Shown: positions 24,532 to 34,077 of the stretch, in pieces
Layout: every line of letters begins with the position of its first letter
Position numbering within the stretch: the stretch's first letter is position 1
From: Saccharospirillum salsuginis
GTDB taxonomy: Bacteria > Pseudomonadota > Gammaproteobacteria > Pseudomonadales > Natronospirillaceae
Assembly: GCF_014651855.1 (NCBI RefSeq)
Contig: NZ_BMXR01000001.1
Span: forward strand, 372,001 to 436,000
DNA length: 64,000 bases
Reading direction: 5' to 3'
Position numbers and translations under genes: made by a program
The notes under the pieces: model-generated
What the model was told of the DNA's origin: nothing
Databases searched by the model: none
The model's input: only the letters and a program-made list of their open reading frames with translations

Positions 24532-25482
24532 ATGACCTTGCACCGCACCGCGACGAACGACCAACTGTCGACCCGCTCGCCCGAAACCGGAACCCGGCAA
24601 AGCCGCCCGATGCCCAAACGCTACCGCGCGCTCGGCTCGGCCCTGAACGTTCTGGGTTGGGTGTCACCAGTCAGCGCCGGCCGGGTGCTGAACCGCATGT
24701 GGTTCACGCCGGTACACGGCCGTCCGGGTGAACGCACCCGGGCGTTCTGGAACAGCGCGGACCGGCGCATTCCGATGCACATTGGTCCGGAGGGGCTTGA
24801 TTTGCATTGCTGGGGGCCGCCTACGGCACCGGTCATTCTGGGCGTGCACGGCTGGCGTGGCAGTGGCAGCCAGTTCCGGCAGTTGGTCGGCCCTTTGGTC
24901 GAGGCGGGGTATCAGGTGTGCCTGTTCGACCTGCCCGGACACGGCCTGAACCCGAGCCGGTCGACTCATTTGTATGAGTTCGTGCAGGTGTTGCTCGCCA
25001 TTCAGGACCAGCTCGGCCGCCCGGCGGGAGTAATCGCTCACTCCATCGGCTGTCAGACGGTGGTGCAGGCGTTGGAGCAGGGTTTGCAGCCCGGGTATCT
25101 GGCCCTGGTGTCGCCCGGGTTGAACATTGAGGCCATGGTGGATCGGTTCAGTGGGTTTATTGGACTGTCGGACCGGGTGAAGCGGGCGTTCAAGCATGAA
25201 CTGACGGCGTATTCGATCGAGATCGCGGAGACCTGGCTCGGGGAGCCGGTGGCGATTTGGGATCGGTTGAATCATGACTTCGCGCGACAGGTCCTGACAC
25301 CGAACGGGTTGTTGGTGGCCGATCGGGAGGATGAGGAAGTCGATTGGGCGGATTTTGAATTGACCGCCGGGTATTGGACCGGGGCGGAGACGCATTTTAC
25401 CCGGGGGCTTGGGCATTATCGGGTGTTGAAGGATGACGGGGTGGTGGAGAAGATTGCCCGGTTTTTTGGGGAGCGGTTGTAG
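24532..25482 (+). CDS. Alpha/beta-fold hydrolase
   Basis: A 316-residue alpha/beta hydrolase. The oxyanion hole is in LGVHGWRGSG (about residues 103-112), the nucleophile is Ser171 in VIAHSIGCQ, a probable acid is D264 or D267 in VADREDEEVDW, and the general base is H295 in RGLGHYRVLK. The first 40 residues are basic and are not part of the fold. Substrate unknown; related proteins hydrolyse esters or release fatty acids. It is divergent from the GlxA-like regulator, likely its controller. Confidence 0.85.
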   Translation: MTLHRTATNDQLSTRSPETGTRQSRPMPKRYRALGSALNVLGWVSPVSAGRVLNRMWFTPVHGRPGERTRAFWNSADRRIPMHIGPEGLDLHCWGPPTAPVILGVHGWRGSGSQFRQLVGPLVEAGYQVCLFDLPGHGLNPSRSTHLYEFVQVLLAIQDQLGRPAGVIAHSIGCQTVVQALEQGLQPGYLALVSPGLNIEAMVDRFSGFIGLSDRVKRAFKHELTAYSIEIAETWLGEPVAIWDRLNHDFARQVLTPNGLLVADREDEEVDWADFELTAGYWTGAETHFTRGLGHYRVLKDDGVVEKIARFFGERL

Positions 25483-25498
25483 GGATGTTTGTGGGGCG

Positions 25499-25890
25499 TT
25501 ATCTGCCGTGCGGAGGATACCCAACCGTAGGGCAGAAGAGGCTTTGCCGATATCTGCCGTGGGGAGGAAACCGAGCCGATAGGTAGTGAGATGAAAAGTA
25601 GGGCAGAAGTGGTCCGACACATCGGGCGACAGCGTTATCTGCCGTGGGGAGTATAAGTTGCCATTGGATACGCCTTTGGCAAGGTATTCTCCCCCGGCAG
25701 ATATCGGCGTAGCCTCTTCTGCCCTACGGGTGGATACCGGGCCGGTGGATAGGCCGGTGGCCCGGTATTCTTCCACGGCAGATAACGCTGTCGCTCTTCT
25801 GCCCTACGGGTGGTTACCGAGCCGTTGGATTCGCCATTGGCAAAGTATTCTCCCTGCGGCAGATATCGGCGTAGCCTCTTCTGCCCTACT
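25499..25890. repeat. Cluster 1 of GTAG-headed REP repeats (ATCTGCC family)
   Basis: At least five full copies plus a partial first copy of a unit that opens with GTAGGGCAGAAG and closes with TATCTGCCG. Copies at 25527-25560 and 25598-25645 are in the + direction; those at 25694-25727, 25775-25807 and 25857-25889 are reversed. GGCAGA pairs with TCTGCC inside each unit. The inner part is either GGCTACGCC-like or GCGACAGCG-like, two sub-kinds. Plus copies precede minus copies, so they can pair as long inverted repeats. Confidence 0.9.
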
Positions 25891-25906
25891 TTTTGGTTTA
25901 CGGCGA

Positions 25907-27622
25907 TTAGGCTTTGCGTATGGCGTTGGCGGCCAGTCTTAGCGCTTCTACTCGGAAGGCGCAGATGTGGTCTTTCGGGACGATGTCGTAGACGCCGGCG
26001 CCTTCCAGGAAGCGGGAGGTTTCCTGTTCGGGGCGGACGATGAAGATGTCCTTGCCCGCTTCCACGGCGTCTTTGAGGGCGTTTTCGATCGCCAGCGATA
26101 CGGTTGCGTCCACCAATGGCACGTCGCTGATGTCCACCACCATGGCGGTGCAGTTCATGACGGCGGTGTGCTCCCGGGCGATGGCTTTCGATACCCCGAA
26201 GATCATCGGGCCACTCAAATAAAGCAACAGCAGTTTGCCCTGGGCGTTGTCGAGCAGGTGTTTTTCTTCGCTGTCGAGGGCGATGGCGTCGTCGGAGTCG
26301 GTGATGGTTTTGATGTTGCGGGTTTGTTCGCGGCTGAGCCGTTCGATGGTGATGACGTTGGCGATGAACACGCCCAGGCCTACAGCGACGATCAGGTCGA
26401 AGAAGACGGTGAGAAACATCACGCCGTACATGATGAGGGTGGCGTTCCAGGAGACGCGGTGTGCGCGTTTCATGAAACTCCAGTCCAGGATGTTGATGCC
26501 CACCCGCACGGCGATGCCCGCTAACACCGCGAGCGGAATGCTTTCGGTCAATTTGGCGGCCCACAGAACGACGACCAGCAACACCAGCGCCCGCACCACG
26601 CCGGACAACGCTGAACGCGCCCCGGTCTGGATGTTGACGACGGTGCCCATGGTGGCGCCGGCGCCGGGTAGCCCGCCGAACAGGCCGGAGACCAGGTTAC
26701 CGATGCCCTGACCCACCAGTTCCTTGTCGGATTTGTGTTCCTGACGGGTGAGACTGTCGGCGATCACGGCGGTCAGCAGGGCGTCGATGCAGCCGAGGGT
26801 GCCCAGCACCAGGGCGTCGACGATCATCTGGTTCCATTGCGCCCAACTGAAGGTGGGCACGATCAGCGACGGCAGGCCCAGATCGATTTCACCGATGCGA
26901 CGGATCTCGAAAAAGCCGAGCACGGTCAAGGACAGCAGCGTCCCCACGATCAGGGCGATCAGTTGAGCGGGGATGTAGCGTGTCCATTGTTTGGGCGCGA
27001 AGAACAGTATGCCCAGGGTCACCGCGCCCAGAATGAATTCGACCGGTTTGATCGACATCAGCATGCCGGGCAACGCCGCCAGCGTGCCCGTCACCCCGCC
27101 GCCGGGACTCGGGTGGCCGAGGAACGGCGCCAATTGCAGAATCACCAGGATGATCCCTATGCCCGACATAAAGCCGGACACGACACTGTAAGGCATCATG
27201 GTGATGTATTTGCCGAGCTTGAGCGTGCCGAGCACGATCTGGAACACCCCCGCCATCATGACCACGGTAAAGGCCATGGCCTTGCCGTTTTCAGGGTTGT
27301 CGGCGATCAAGGTGGTGAGTACGGCCGTCATCACGACCGTCATCGGACCGGTGGGTTCGGAGATCAGGGTGGAGGTGCCGCCGAACAGGGCCGCGAACAT
27401 ACCGACCAGCACCGCCCCGTACAAACCGGCTTCGGCGCCGGCACCGGAGGCCACACCAAAGGCCAGCGCCATGGGCAACGAGACCACCGCCGCCGTCAGA
27501 CCGCCGAAGATGTCGCCTTTCAGGTTGTCGAATCGAATGTCGTTGAACAGCTGCATGGGTTTGAGAATCGGTAACAAAACATCGGAATCGCCGAGTCTAA
27601 GGGATGCGGCGACCATCCGCAT
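25907..27622 (-). CDS. SulP-family anion transporter with STAS domain
   Basis: The 571-residue protein has about 10-12 hydrophobic helices over residues 30-420, with family hallmarks GGLTAAVVSLPMALAFGVAS and SEPTGPMTVVMTAV near the N terminus and PGAGATMGTVVNIQTGARSA before helix 9. The end (about 455-565) is a STAS domain, KLLLLYLSGPMIFGVSK with MVVDISDVPLVDATVSLAI. SulP proteins carry sulfate, bicarbonate or other anions across the inner membrane, powered by Na+ or H+; the 'AFGVASGAGAEAGLYGA' signature is also typical of BicA-type bicarbonate carriers, but the ion is not settled. An alternative start is ATG at 27556 (QLFNDIRF). It is flanked by REP clusters on both sides. Confidence 0.9.
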   Translation of the reverse strand: MRMVAASLRLGDSDVLLPILKPMQLFNDIRFDNLKGDIFGGLTAAVVSLPMALAFGVASGAGAEAGLYGAVLVGMFAALFGGTSTLISEPTGPMTVVMTAVLTTLIADNPENGKAMAFTVVMMAGVFQIVLGTLKLGKYITMMPYSVVSGFMSGIGIILVILQLAPFLGHPSPGGGVTGTLAALPGMLMSIKPVEFILGAVTLGILFFAPKQWTRYIPAQLIALIVGTLLSLTVLGFFEIRRIGEIDLGLPSLIVPTFSWAQWNQMIVDALVLGTLGCIDALLTAVIADSLTRQEHKSDKELVGQGIGNLVSGLFGGLPGAGATMGTVVNIQTGARSALSGVVRALVLLVVVLWAAKLTESIPLAVLAGIAVRVGINILDWSFMKRAHRVSWNATLIMYGVMFLTVFFDLIVAVGLGVFIANVITIERLSREQTRNIKTITDSDDAIALDSEEKHLLDNAQGKLLLLYLSGPMIFGVSKAIAREHTAVMNCTAMVVDISDVPLVDATVSLAIENALKDAVEAGKDIFIVRPEQETSRFLEGAGVYDIVPKDHICAFRVEALRLAANAIRKA

Positions 27623-27761
27623 TCATCAGGCGCGGATACACTTTGTCCTGTTTGTTAATAATCGGTGGGAGGGTGTTGAATCGTGGGGTTGTAGGGTGGA
27701 TGAGCCGAAGGCGTTTTTTGTCGGAGGTAGCATACCTAGCCGGTGGGTAGTGAGATAAACC

Positions 27762-28054
27762 GTAGGGCAGAAGTGGTCCGACACATCGGGCGACAGCGTT
27801 ATCTGCCAAGGAAAGAACACCGAGCCACCGGCCTATCCACCGGCTCGATATCCACCCGTAGGGCAGAAGAGGCTACGCCGATATCTGCCGTGGGAGAATA
27901 CTCTGCCAATGGCCTATCCAACGGCAACATATACTCCCCACGGCAGATAACGCTGTCGCTCTTCTGCCCTACTGGAGCACACCGAGGCGGTGGGTTGGCC
28001 ATTGGCCTGGTATGCTTCCCCGGCAGATATCGGCTGAGCCTCTTCTGCCCTACA
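27762..28054. repeat. Cluster 2 of GTAG-headed REP repeats (ATCTGCC family)
   Basis: Four units: + at 27762-27807 and 27858-27890, - at 27941-27972 and 28021-28054. Same palindrome and same two sub-kinds as cluster 1. The CCAAGGCC... inner gaps differ, so the clusters were built separately or have decayed. Confidence 0.85.
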
Positions 28055-28073
28055 GGGTGTATTAACCCTCGGC

Positions 28074-30248
28074 TTAGGCTTTCGCCTTGGCCTTTTGGCG
28101 GTAGGCGTGCAGCAACGGTTCGGTGTAACCGTTCGGTTGCTCGCGGCCTTCTAGCACCAGGGCTTTGGCGGCCTGGAAGGCGACGCTGTCGTCGAAGTTC
28201 GGCGCCATTGGGGTGTAGGTCGGGTCGCCGGCGTTTTGCTGGTCGACGATCTTGGCCATGCGCTGAAGCGTCTCGATGACCTGCTCTTCACTGCACAGGC
28301 CGTGGTGCAACCAGTTGGTCATGTGCTGGCTGGAGATGCGCAGAGTGGCGCGGTCTTCCATCAGGCCGATGTTGTTGATGTCCGGCACTTTGGAGCAGCC
28401 GACGCCCTGGTCGATCCAGCGGACGACGTAGCCTAGAATGCCCTGGGCGTTGTTGTCCAGTTCTTTCTGGATGTCGTCCGCCGACAGGCGCGACGGGTCG
28501 GTCAGCAGCGGGATGGTGAGGATGTCGTCCAGGCTGGCGCGTTCGCGACTGCGCAGTTCCTGCTGGCGTTCGGCCACATCGATCTGGTGGTAGTGCACGC
28601 TGTGCAGGGCGGCGGCGTTGGGCGACGGTACCCAGGCGGTGTTGGCGCCGGAGAGCGGGTGGCCTTTTTTCTGCTCCAGCATGGCGGCCATTTCGTCCGG
28701 CATGGCCCACATGCCTTTGCCGATTTGCGCCTTGCCCGGCAGGCCGGCGGTCAGGCCGACGTCGACGTTGTTGTCTTCGTAGGCGCCGATCCAGGCACTC
28801 TGTTTCATTTCGGCTTTCGGGATCATCGGACCGGCCAGCATGGAGGTGTGGATCTCGTCGCCGGTGCGGTCGAGGAAGCCGGTATTAATGAAGACGGTGC
28901 GGGCTTTCGCCGCGCGGATGCACTCTTTCAGGTTGACCGTGGTGCGGCGCTCTTCGTCCATGATGCCGATTTTCAGGGTGTTCTCGGCCAAGCCCAGCGC
29001 CTGCTCGATGCGCTCGAACAGTTCGACGGAGAAGGTGACTTCCTCGGGACCGTGCATCTTCGGTTTAACGATGTACACGCTGCCGGTGCGGCTGTTGCTG
29101 ACCTTGCCGTTGCCTTTCAGATCGTGCAGCGCGGCCAGCACGGTGACCATGCCGTCGAGAATGCCTTCGGGAATTTCGCGGCCGTGCTGGTCCAGAATGG
29201 CGGGCGTGGTCATCAGGTGGCCGACGTTGCGCACGAACATCAGGCTGCGGCCGTGCAGCGTGACGGTCTCGCCATTCGGGGCGGTGTATTCGCGGTCCGC
29301 ATGCAGGGTACGCGTCAGGGTTTTGCCGCCCTTCTCGAAGGTTTCGCTCAGGTCGCCCTTCATCAGGCCGAGCCAGTTGCGATACACCTCGACCTTGTCT
29401 TCGGCATCGACGGCGGCGACGGAGTCTTCGCAGTCCATGATGGTGGTTAAAGCGGCTTCGACCAGCAGGTCCTTAACGCCGGCGGCGTCGGTCTTGCCGA
29501 TCGGGCTGTCGCGGTCGATCTGGATTTCGATGTGCAGGCCGTTGTTCTTCAACAGAACGGCCGAAGGTTGTTCCGCATCGCCCTGGTAGCCAATGCATTG
29601 TTCCGGCTTCGCCAGGCCGACTTCACTGCCGTCGGTCAGTTCGACGCTCAGCAGGCCATCGCGAATGCGGTAGGCCCGGGCCTGAACGTGGGAGCCATCG
29701 GCCAGCGGTGCGGCCTGGTCCAAATGTTGGCGGGCGAAGGCGATAACCTTCTCGCCGCGCACGGGGTTGTAGCCGGAGCCTTTTTCGGCGCCGTCGGTCT
29801 CGGGAATCGCATCGGTGCCGTAGAGGGCATCGTACAGGCTGCCCCAGCGGGCGTTGGCCGCGTTCAGTGCGAACCGGGCGTTCTTGACCGGCACTACCAG
29901 CTGCGGACCGGCCTGTTCGGCGATTTCGGTATCGACGTTTTCAGTGGTGATGGTGAAGTCGTCGCCTTCGGGAATGAGATAACCGATCTCTTCCAGGAAG
30001 GTTTTGTAGGCGGCCGCGTCGTGCGGCTCGCCCGAGCGTTCGGAATGCCAGGCATCGATTTTGGCCTGAAGCGTGTCGCGATGGCGCAGCAGTTGTTCGT
30101 TGCGCGGCGCCAGGTCGGTCAGGATGGCTTCCAACTGTTGCCAGAAATGCGCCGGGGAGATGCCGGTGCCCGGGGCGATTTCGTCGTTGATCAGTCGATG
30201 CAGGGAGGAGGCGATCTGCAAGCCGCCTTCTTGGGTCCGTTCTGTCAT
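28074..30248 (-). CDS. glcB: Malate synthase G
   Basis: The 724-residue protein matches malate synthase G in length and content: [57 protein letters not shown] and the C-terminal part [15 protein letters not shown] and [15 protein letters not shown]. It condenses glyoxylate with acetyl-CoA to malate, and the acidic residues of MDEERRTT and the later E..D binding site lie in the usual places. Isocitrate lyase lies about 5 kb away on the + strand (35226), and together they make the glyoxylate shunt. The transcription units are separate. A GGGATAGGC-type leader is before the ATG; ribosome site weak. Confidence 0.97.
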   Translation of the reverse strand: MTERTQEGGLQIASSLHRLINDEIAPGTGISPAHFWQQLEAILTDLAPRNEQLLRHRDTLQAKIDAWHSERSGEPHDAAAYKTFLEEIGYLIPEGDDFTITTENVDTEIAEQAGPQLVVPVKNARFALNAANARWGSLYDALYGTDAIPETDGAEKGSGYNPVRGEKVIAFARQHLDQAAPLADGSHVQARAYRIRDGLLSVELTDGSEVGLAKPEQCIGYQGDAEQPSAVLLKNNGLHIEIQIDRDSPIGKTDAAGVKDLLVEAALTTIMDCEDSVAAVDAEDKVEVYRNWLGLMKGDLSETFEKGGKTLTRTLHADREYTAPNGETVTLHGRSLMFVRNVGHLMTTPAILDQHGREIPEGILDGMVTVLAALHDLKGNGKVSNSRTGSVYIVKPKMHGPEEVTFSVELFERIEQALGLAENTLKIGIMDEERRTTVNLKECIRAAKARTVFINTGFLDRTGDEIHTSMLAGPMIPKAEMKQSAWIGAYEDNNVDVGLTAGLPGKAQIGKGMWAMPDEMAAMLEQKKGHPLSGANTAWVPSPNAAALHSVHYHQIDVAERQQELRSRERASLDDILTIPLLTDPSRLSADDIQKELDNNAQGILGYVVRWIDQGVGCSKVPDINNIGLMEDRATLRISSQHMTNWLHHGLCSEEQVIETLQRMAKIVDQQNAGDPTYTPMAPNFDDSVAFQAAKALVLEGREQPNGYTEPLLHAYRQKAKAKA

Positions 30249-30462
30249 AGGGATAGGCCTCTTCGGTTCGGCTGGGACGACCGTTTCGAATGAAAAATGG
30301 CCGACCTCGTTATTCTTGTCGAGTCCGAGTTTAGGGATTTCAGCGAAATTTCGCTAATTTATCGTTGTGATAGTCAGTATTCAGGTTGTGAATGCTGAAT
30401 GAGCGAAATTCCTGGTCGTTCGGTCAAGTTATGCGCAGTATCTCATGATTTTGGTGTGAAAT

Positions 30463-30587
30463 GTAGGGCAATAAAGTAGGGCAGAAGAGCGACAGCGACA
30501 TCTGCCGTTTATACGGTGGCAATGGCGGATACTTAGGTCCGGTATTCTACCCACGGCAGATATCGGCTCCACCTCTTCTGCCCTACA
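30463..30587. repeat. Cluster 3 of GTAG-headed REP repeats (ATCTGCC family)
   Basis: One + unit (30476-30507, GCGACAGCG sub-kind) preceded by a partial GTAGGGCA at 30463, and one reversed unit (30554-30587, GGCTCC sub-kind). Same palindrome as the other two clusters. Confidence 0.85.
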
Positions 30588-30795
30588 GGTGGTGCCAGCC
30601 TGGAACCAGTATGGTGCAACGCTTCGGTTGGGGGCTTCTGTTTCGGCACACATTGGTGCATTCGAATCGCCCGACCCGTCCACCATTTCCCAACACATTC
30701 ACAGACTCACCCCACCAAAACCACCGCCACACTGCGGGTTAATCCCTCACCCCCCAATGCCCTACCCCACCCTGGCACGAAACTTGAGATACGTC
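30588..30795. other. Intergenic region upstream of the nitrate transporter leader
   Basis: About 200 bases. The CCACCACACT-rich run from 30700 has no RNA gene that I can see. A promoter is not obvious by eye. Confidence 0.3.
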
Positions 30796-30838
30796 GGGCC
30801 ACACCTGCCTACATCTGTGCCCAACGCCGGGCCTTTTT
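30796..30838 (+). promoter_or_regulatory. Possible attenuator in the leader of the nitrate transporter gene
   Basis: GGGCCAC (30796-30802) can pair with GTGCCC (30817-30822). The GCCC of that second arm can instead pair with GGGC at 30829-30832, directly before a run of five T. The two pairings share bases and exclude each other, as in an attenuator. Nitrate genes in gammaproteobacteria often have NasR/NasT-type leader antitermination. The stems are short, so this is tentative. Confidence 0.35.
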
Positions 30839-30877
30839 CCCCTGATTGTGTCCACTATTTTTCAGAGCGAGGAATCC

Positions 30878-32350
30878 ATGTCTTCCGATCGGATGAATGT
30901 GTTTGCGTTGTCGCAAGCGCCCATACGTACATTGCATTTCACCTGGTTCGCCTTTTTCCTGACCTTTGTGATGTGGTTTTCCCACGCGCCGATGAAGCCG
31001 TTCATCGTCGAGGCGTTCAATCTCACCAACGATCAATGGAAAGCGCTGCTGACCCTGAATGTGGCCTTGACCATTCCGGCGCGCATTGTCATTGGCATGC
31101 TGGTCGACCGGTTCGGTCCGCGTGCGGTGTTCAGTTTGTTATTGGCCGTGTCGGCATTGCTGTGTTGGGGGTTTGCGTTCTCGACCAGTTACGAGCAGTT
31201 GGCCTTGTTCCGCTTTTTGTGCGGGTTTATCGGGGCCGGGTTTGTCATCGGTATTCGCCTGGTCGGCGAGTGGTTTCCGGCCAAGACGGTCGGTGTGGCC
31301 GAGGGCGTGTACGGCGGCTGGGGGAACTTCGGTTCCGCGGCCGCGGCCTGGACGGTGCCGGCGCTCGCCGCTTACGTGTACGGCGGTGACGAGGGTTGGC
31401 GTTACGCCATCGCCACCACCGGCGTGATCGCGCTGATTTACAGCGTCGTGTTCTACAGGCAGGTGCGCAACACGCCGAAGGGGTCGACCTATTTCAAGCC
31501 GAAGAAAAGCGGTGGGCTGGAAGTCTCGACCTGGAAGGATTTCTGGTTCTACATCGCCATGAACCTGCCGATGTACGTCGCGTTGTCGTTGCTGACCTGG
31601 AAGCTGTCTTCCGCCAGTGTCGGCCTGCTGACCCAGACCACGGCGATCTGGCTGTATCTTGGTTTGGTGGCGTTGTTCGGTCTGCAGCTCAGCCAGATCT
31701 ATCGCGTCAACAAGGATTCGCTGCGCGACGGTGTGCCCGAGATGCAGCGCTATCGGTTCAAGCAGGTAGCCGTGCTCGACTGGGCCTATTTCGTGACCTT
31801 CGGTTCCGAACTGGCTGTGGTTTCCATGCTGCCGGCGTTCTTTATGGAAACCTTTGCAGTCTCGCCCGTACTGGCCGGTCTACTCGGCGGTGCGTTCGCG
31901 GTGATGAATCTGCTGGCGCGTCCCGGCGGCGGTTTGCTGTCAGACAAGTTCGGGCGCAAGAAAACGCTGACCATTCTGATCGGCGGTCTGGCCATCGGTT
32001 ATTGTGTGCTGAGTCAGATCGATACCGCCTGGGCGATTCCGGTGGCGGTGCTGGCGGTCATGTGCTGCTCGTTTTGCGTGCAGGCCGGTGAAGGCGCCGT
32101 GTTCGCCATGGTGCCGCTGATTCAGCGCCGCATGACCGGGCAAATCGCCGGTATGGTCGGCGCCTATGGTAATGTCGGGGGTGTGATGTTCCTGACCATG
32201 TATTCGTTCGTCGACGCCTCGACCTTTTTCCTCGCCATCGCCGGTGCGGCGGCGCTGTGTCTGGTGGCGGTTCAGTTCCTGGAGGAACCCAAGGGCCACA
32301 TGACCGAGGTCACCGAAGACGGGCGCGTGCAACTGATCGAGGTTGGCTGA
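30878..32350 (+). CDS. NarK/NasA-type nitrate/nitrite transporter (MFS)
   Basis: The protein (490 residues from ATG 30878, GAGCGAGGAA upstream) is an MFS transporter with 12 helices of the nitrate-nitrite porter group. The signature [20 protein letters not shown] (helix 4-5 region) and [19 protein letters not shown] with [12 protein letters not shown] in the second half fit NarK2/NasA-type carriers. It imports nitrate into the cytoplasm. A bifunctional kinase/phosphatase gene follows 5 bases after the stop, a pairing seen in other assimilatory nitrate operons, where nitrite reductase genes normally follow. They are absent here. Start from 30848 would add ten residues but lacks the ribosome site. 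Confidence 0.9.
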   Translation: MSSDRMNVFALSQAPIRTLHFTWFAFFLTFVMWFSHAPMKPFIVEAFNLTNDQWKALLTLNVALTIPARIVIGMLVDRFGPRAVFSLLLAVSALLCWGFAFSTSYEQLALFRFLCGFIGAGFVIGIRLVGEWFPAKTVGVAEGVYGGWGNFGSAAAAWTVPALAAYVYGGDEGWRYAIATTGVIALIYSVVFYRQVRNTPKGSTYFKPKKSGGLEVSTWKDFWFYIAMNLPMYVALSLLTWKLSSASVGLLTQTTAIWLYLGLVALFGLQLSQIYRVNKDSLRDGVPEMQRYRFKQVAVLDWAYFVTFGSELAVVSMLPAFFMETFAVSPVLAGLLGGAFAVMNLLARPGGGLLSDKFGRKKTLTILIGGLAIGYCVLSQIDTAWAIPVAVLAVMCCSFCVQAGEGAVFAMVPLIQRRMTGQIAGMVGAYGNVGGVMFLTMYSFVDASTFFLAIAGAAALCLVAVQFLEEPKGHMTEVTEDGRVQLIEVG

Positions 32351-32355
32351 ATTTC

Positions 32356-34077
32356 ATGGTACTGGGGAACCGTTTGCGGCTGTCGGTCGACCAGGCGTCG
32401 AACCGGGGCGTGAAACCGCGCAACGAGGACTGCATCGGCATCCGCATTCCGGACGACGATGCGCTTGCCCTGAAAGGGGCTTGCGCCGTTATCGCCGACG
32501 GGGTCAGCGCCGCGACCGCCGGCAAAGAGGCGAGCGAAGCCTGCGTCACCGGTTTTCTCAGCGACTACTACTGCACGCCGGATTCCTGGACCGTCAAACA
32601 CTCGGCCCATAAGGTGCTGATGGCGTTGAACCAATGGCTGTGCAGCCAGGGCCAACGCTCGGCCGACGAGGGCGGTTACATCACCACCCTGTCGACGCTG
32701 ATTTTGAAGTCCACCCAGGCGCATTTGTTCCATGTCGGCGACAGCCGGGTGTACCGGCTGCGCCAGGGTTCGCTGGAACAACTGACGACCGACCACCAGG
32801 TTCGGGTCCGCAGGGACCTTACCTATCTGGCCCGCGCCATGGGCATGACGATGAACCTGGAAATCGACTACCGCGTGCTCGATCTGGAAGCCGGGGATCT
32901 GTTCCTGCTGACCACGGACGGCATTCACGATGTGATCGCGCACACCGAGTTAACCGACTGGCTGGCGGGCCTTCCGGAACCCCTGCACGGCTGCGCGTCC
33001 GAACTGATGCAGACCGCACTGACTCGCGGCAGCGATGATAACCTCAGTTGCCAATTGATTCGGGTCGACAGCCTCGGGCTCGATGACCGGTCTCAATTCG
33101 AATCGCTCAGTCGCCTGCCTTTTCCCCCACCGCTGTCGGTGGGGCAATCGATCGATGGCTACACCGTCGAGCAGATCCTGCACGAAAGCACCCGCAGTCA
33201 AACCTATCGGGTGCGCCATGCCGACCGGCCGGACCGGGATCTGGTGATGAAAACCCCTTCGGTCAATTTCGACGACGACCCGGCCTACATCGAACGCTTC
33301 CTGCTCGAAGAGTGGATCGCCGCGCGCATTCAAAGCCCGAATGTGGTGCGCAAGGTCGACCCGGAGCAGGCGCCGTCCCGCCTCTACTACCTGACCGAAT
33401 ACGTGCCCGGCGTGCCGCTGTCGCAGTGGATTCGCGACCACACCCGACCGGACATCAACCGCGTGGTCGCCATCGTCGAGCACATCGTCAAAGCCGTGCG
33501 GGCGTTGCACCGCAAGGAAACGCTGCACCAGGACATCAAGCCGGACAACCTGCTGATCGACAACGACGACCACGTCACCCTGGTCGATTTCGGCTCGTGC
33601 TGGATTCCGGGGATTCAAGAAATCCAGGTACCGATCGAACGCGAACGCGCTTTGGGGACGGCGCGCTACAGCGCTCCGGAATACGCGTTGACCGGTAGGG
33701 GGTCGGAACGGTCGGAGCAGTTTTCCGTGGCCCTGGTGGCCTATGAAATGTTGACCGGGAAGCACCCTTACGGTGAGAAGTATGAAAACGCCGCGTCGCC
33801 GGCGTCGTTCGCCCGATTGACCTACACGCCGGCCTACGAGCTCAACCCGCTGGTGCCGGTTTGGCTGGATGGGGCGTTACGGAAGGCGCTGCAATTGGAC
33901 CCACGGCGGCGGTACGAGAGTTTTTCCGAATGGGTGGGCGATTTGAAAACGCCCAACCCGAGGTTAATGCCGGATCAGAGTTTGCCGCTGGCGGAGCGGA
34001 ACCCGGTGCTCTTGTGGCAGGGCATCAGTGCGATTTTGTTGATGGCGTTGGTCGCGAGTTTGGTGTGGTCCTACTAA
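32356..34077 (+). CDS. PP2C phosphatase fused to Ser/Thr protein kinase with C-terminal membrane helix
   Basis: The 573-residue protein has an N-terminal PP2C-like phosphatase domain (about residues 5-245: SVDQASNRGVKPRNEDC, CAVIADGVSAATAGKEASE, FHVGDSRVYRL, LLTTDGIHD, GSDDNLSC) with the acidic metal ligands, then a kinase (about 265-520) with TLHQDIKPDNLLI (HxDxKxxN), VDFGSC (DFG) and TARYSAPEYALTG. A membrane helix near 553-572 anchors it at the inner membrane. The coupling with the nitrate transporter suggests control of it or of nitrate assimilation; this is known by context in other bacteria rather than by the sequence. It starts at ATG 32356, 5 bases after the transporter stop. Confidence 0.92.
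   Translation: MVLGNRLRLSVDQASNRGVKPRNEDCIGIRIPDDDALALKGACAVIADGVSAATAGKEASEACVTGFLSDYYCTPDSWTVKHSAHKVLMALNQWLCSQGQRSADEGGYITTLSTLILKSTQAHLFHVGDSRVYRLRQGSLEQLTTDHQVRVRRDLTYLARAMGMTMNLEIDYRVLDLEAGDLFLLTTDGIHDVIAHTELTDWLAGLPEPLHGCASELMQTALTRGSDDNLSCQLIRVDSLGLDDRSQFESLSRLPFPPPLSVGQSIDGYTVEQILHESTRSQTYRVRHADRPDRDLVMKTPSVNFDDDPAYIERFLLEEWIAARIQSPNVVRKVDPEQAPSRLYYLTEYVPGVPLSQWIRDHTRPDINRVVAIVEHIVKAVRALHRKETLHQDIKPDNLLIDNDDHVTLVDFGSCWIPGIQEIQVPIERERALGTARYSAPEYALTGRGSERSEQFSVALVAYEMLTGKHPYGEKYENAASPASFARLTYTPAYELNPLVPVWLDGALRKALQLDPRRRYESFSEWVGDLKTPNPRLMPDQSLPLAERNPVLLWQGISAILLMALVASLVWSY

Noticed and set aside
24664..25776. 370-codon open frame antisense to the alpha/beta hydrolase
   Set aside because: A GC-rich shadow of the hydrolase gene plus REP sequence; the sense frame has the catalytic motifs.
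26735..27574. Long + strand open frame across the SulP gene
   Set aside because: Histidine- and glycine-rich shadow frame of a high-GC gene; the - strand has the transporter motifs.
25499..30587. REP clusters as CRISPR
   Set aside because: The units alternate in orientation and the gaps are similar to each other, unlike CRISPR spacers.
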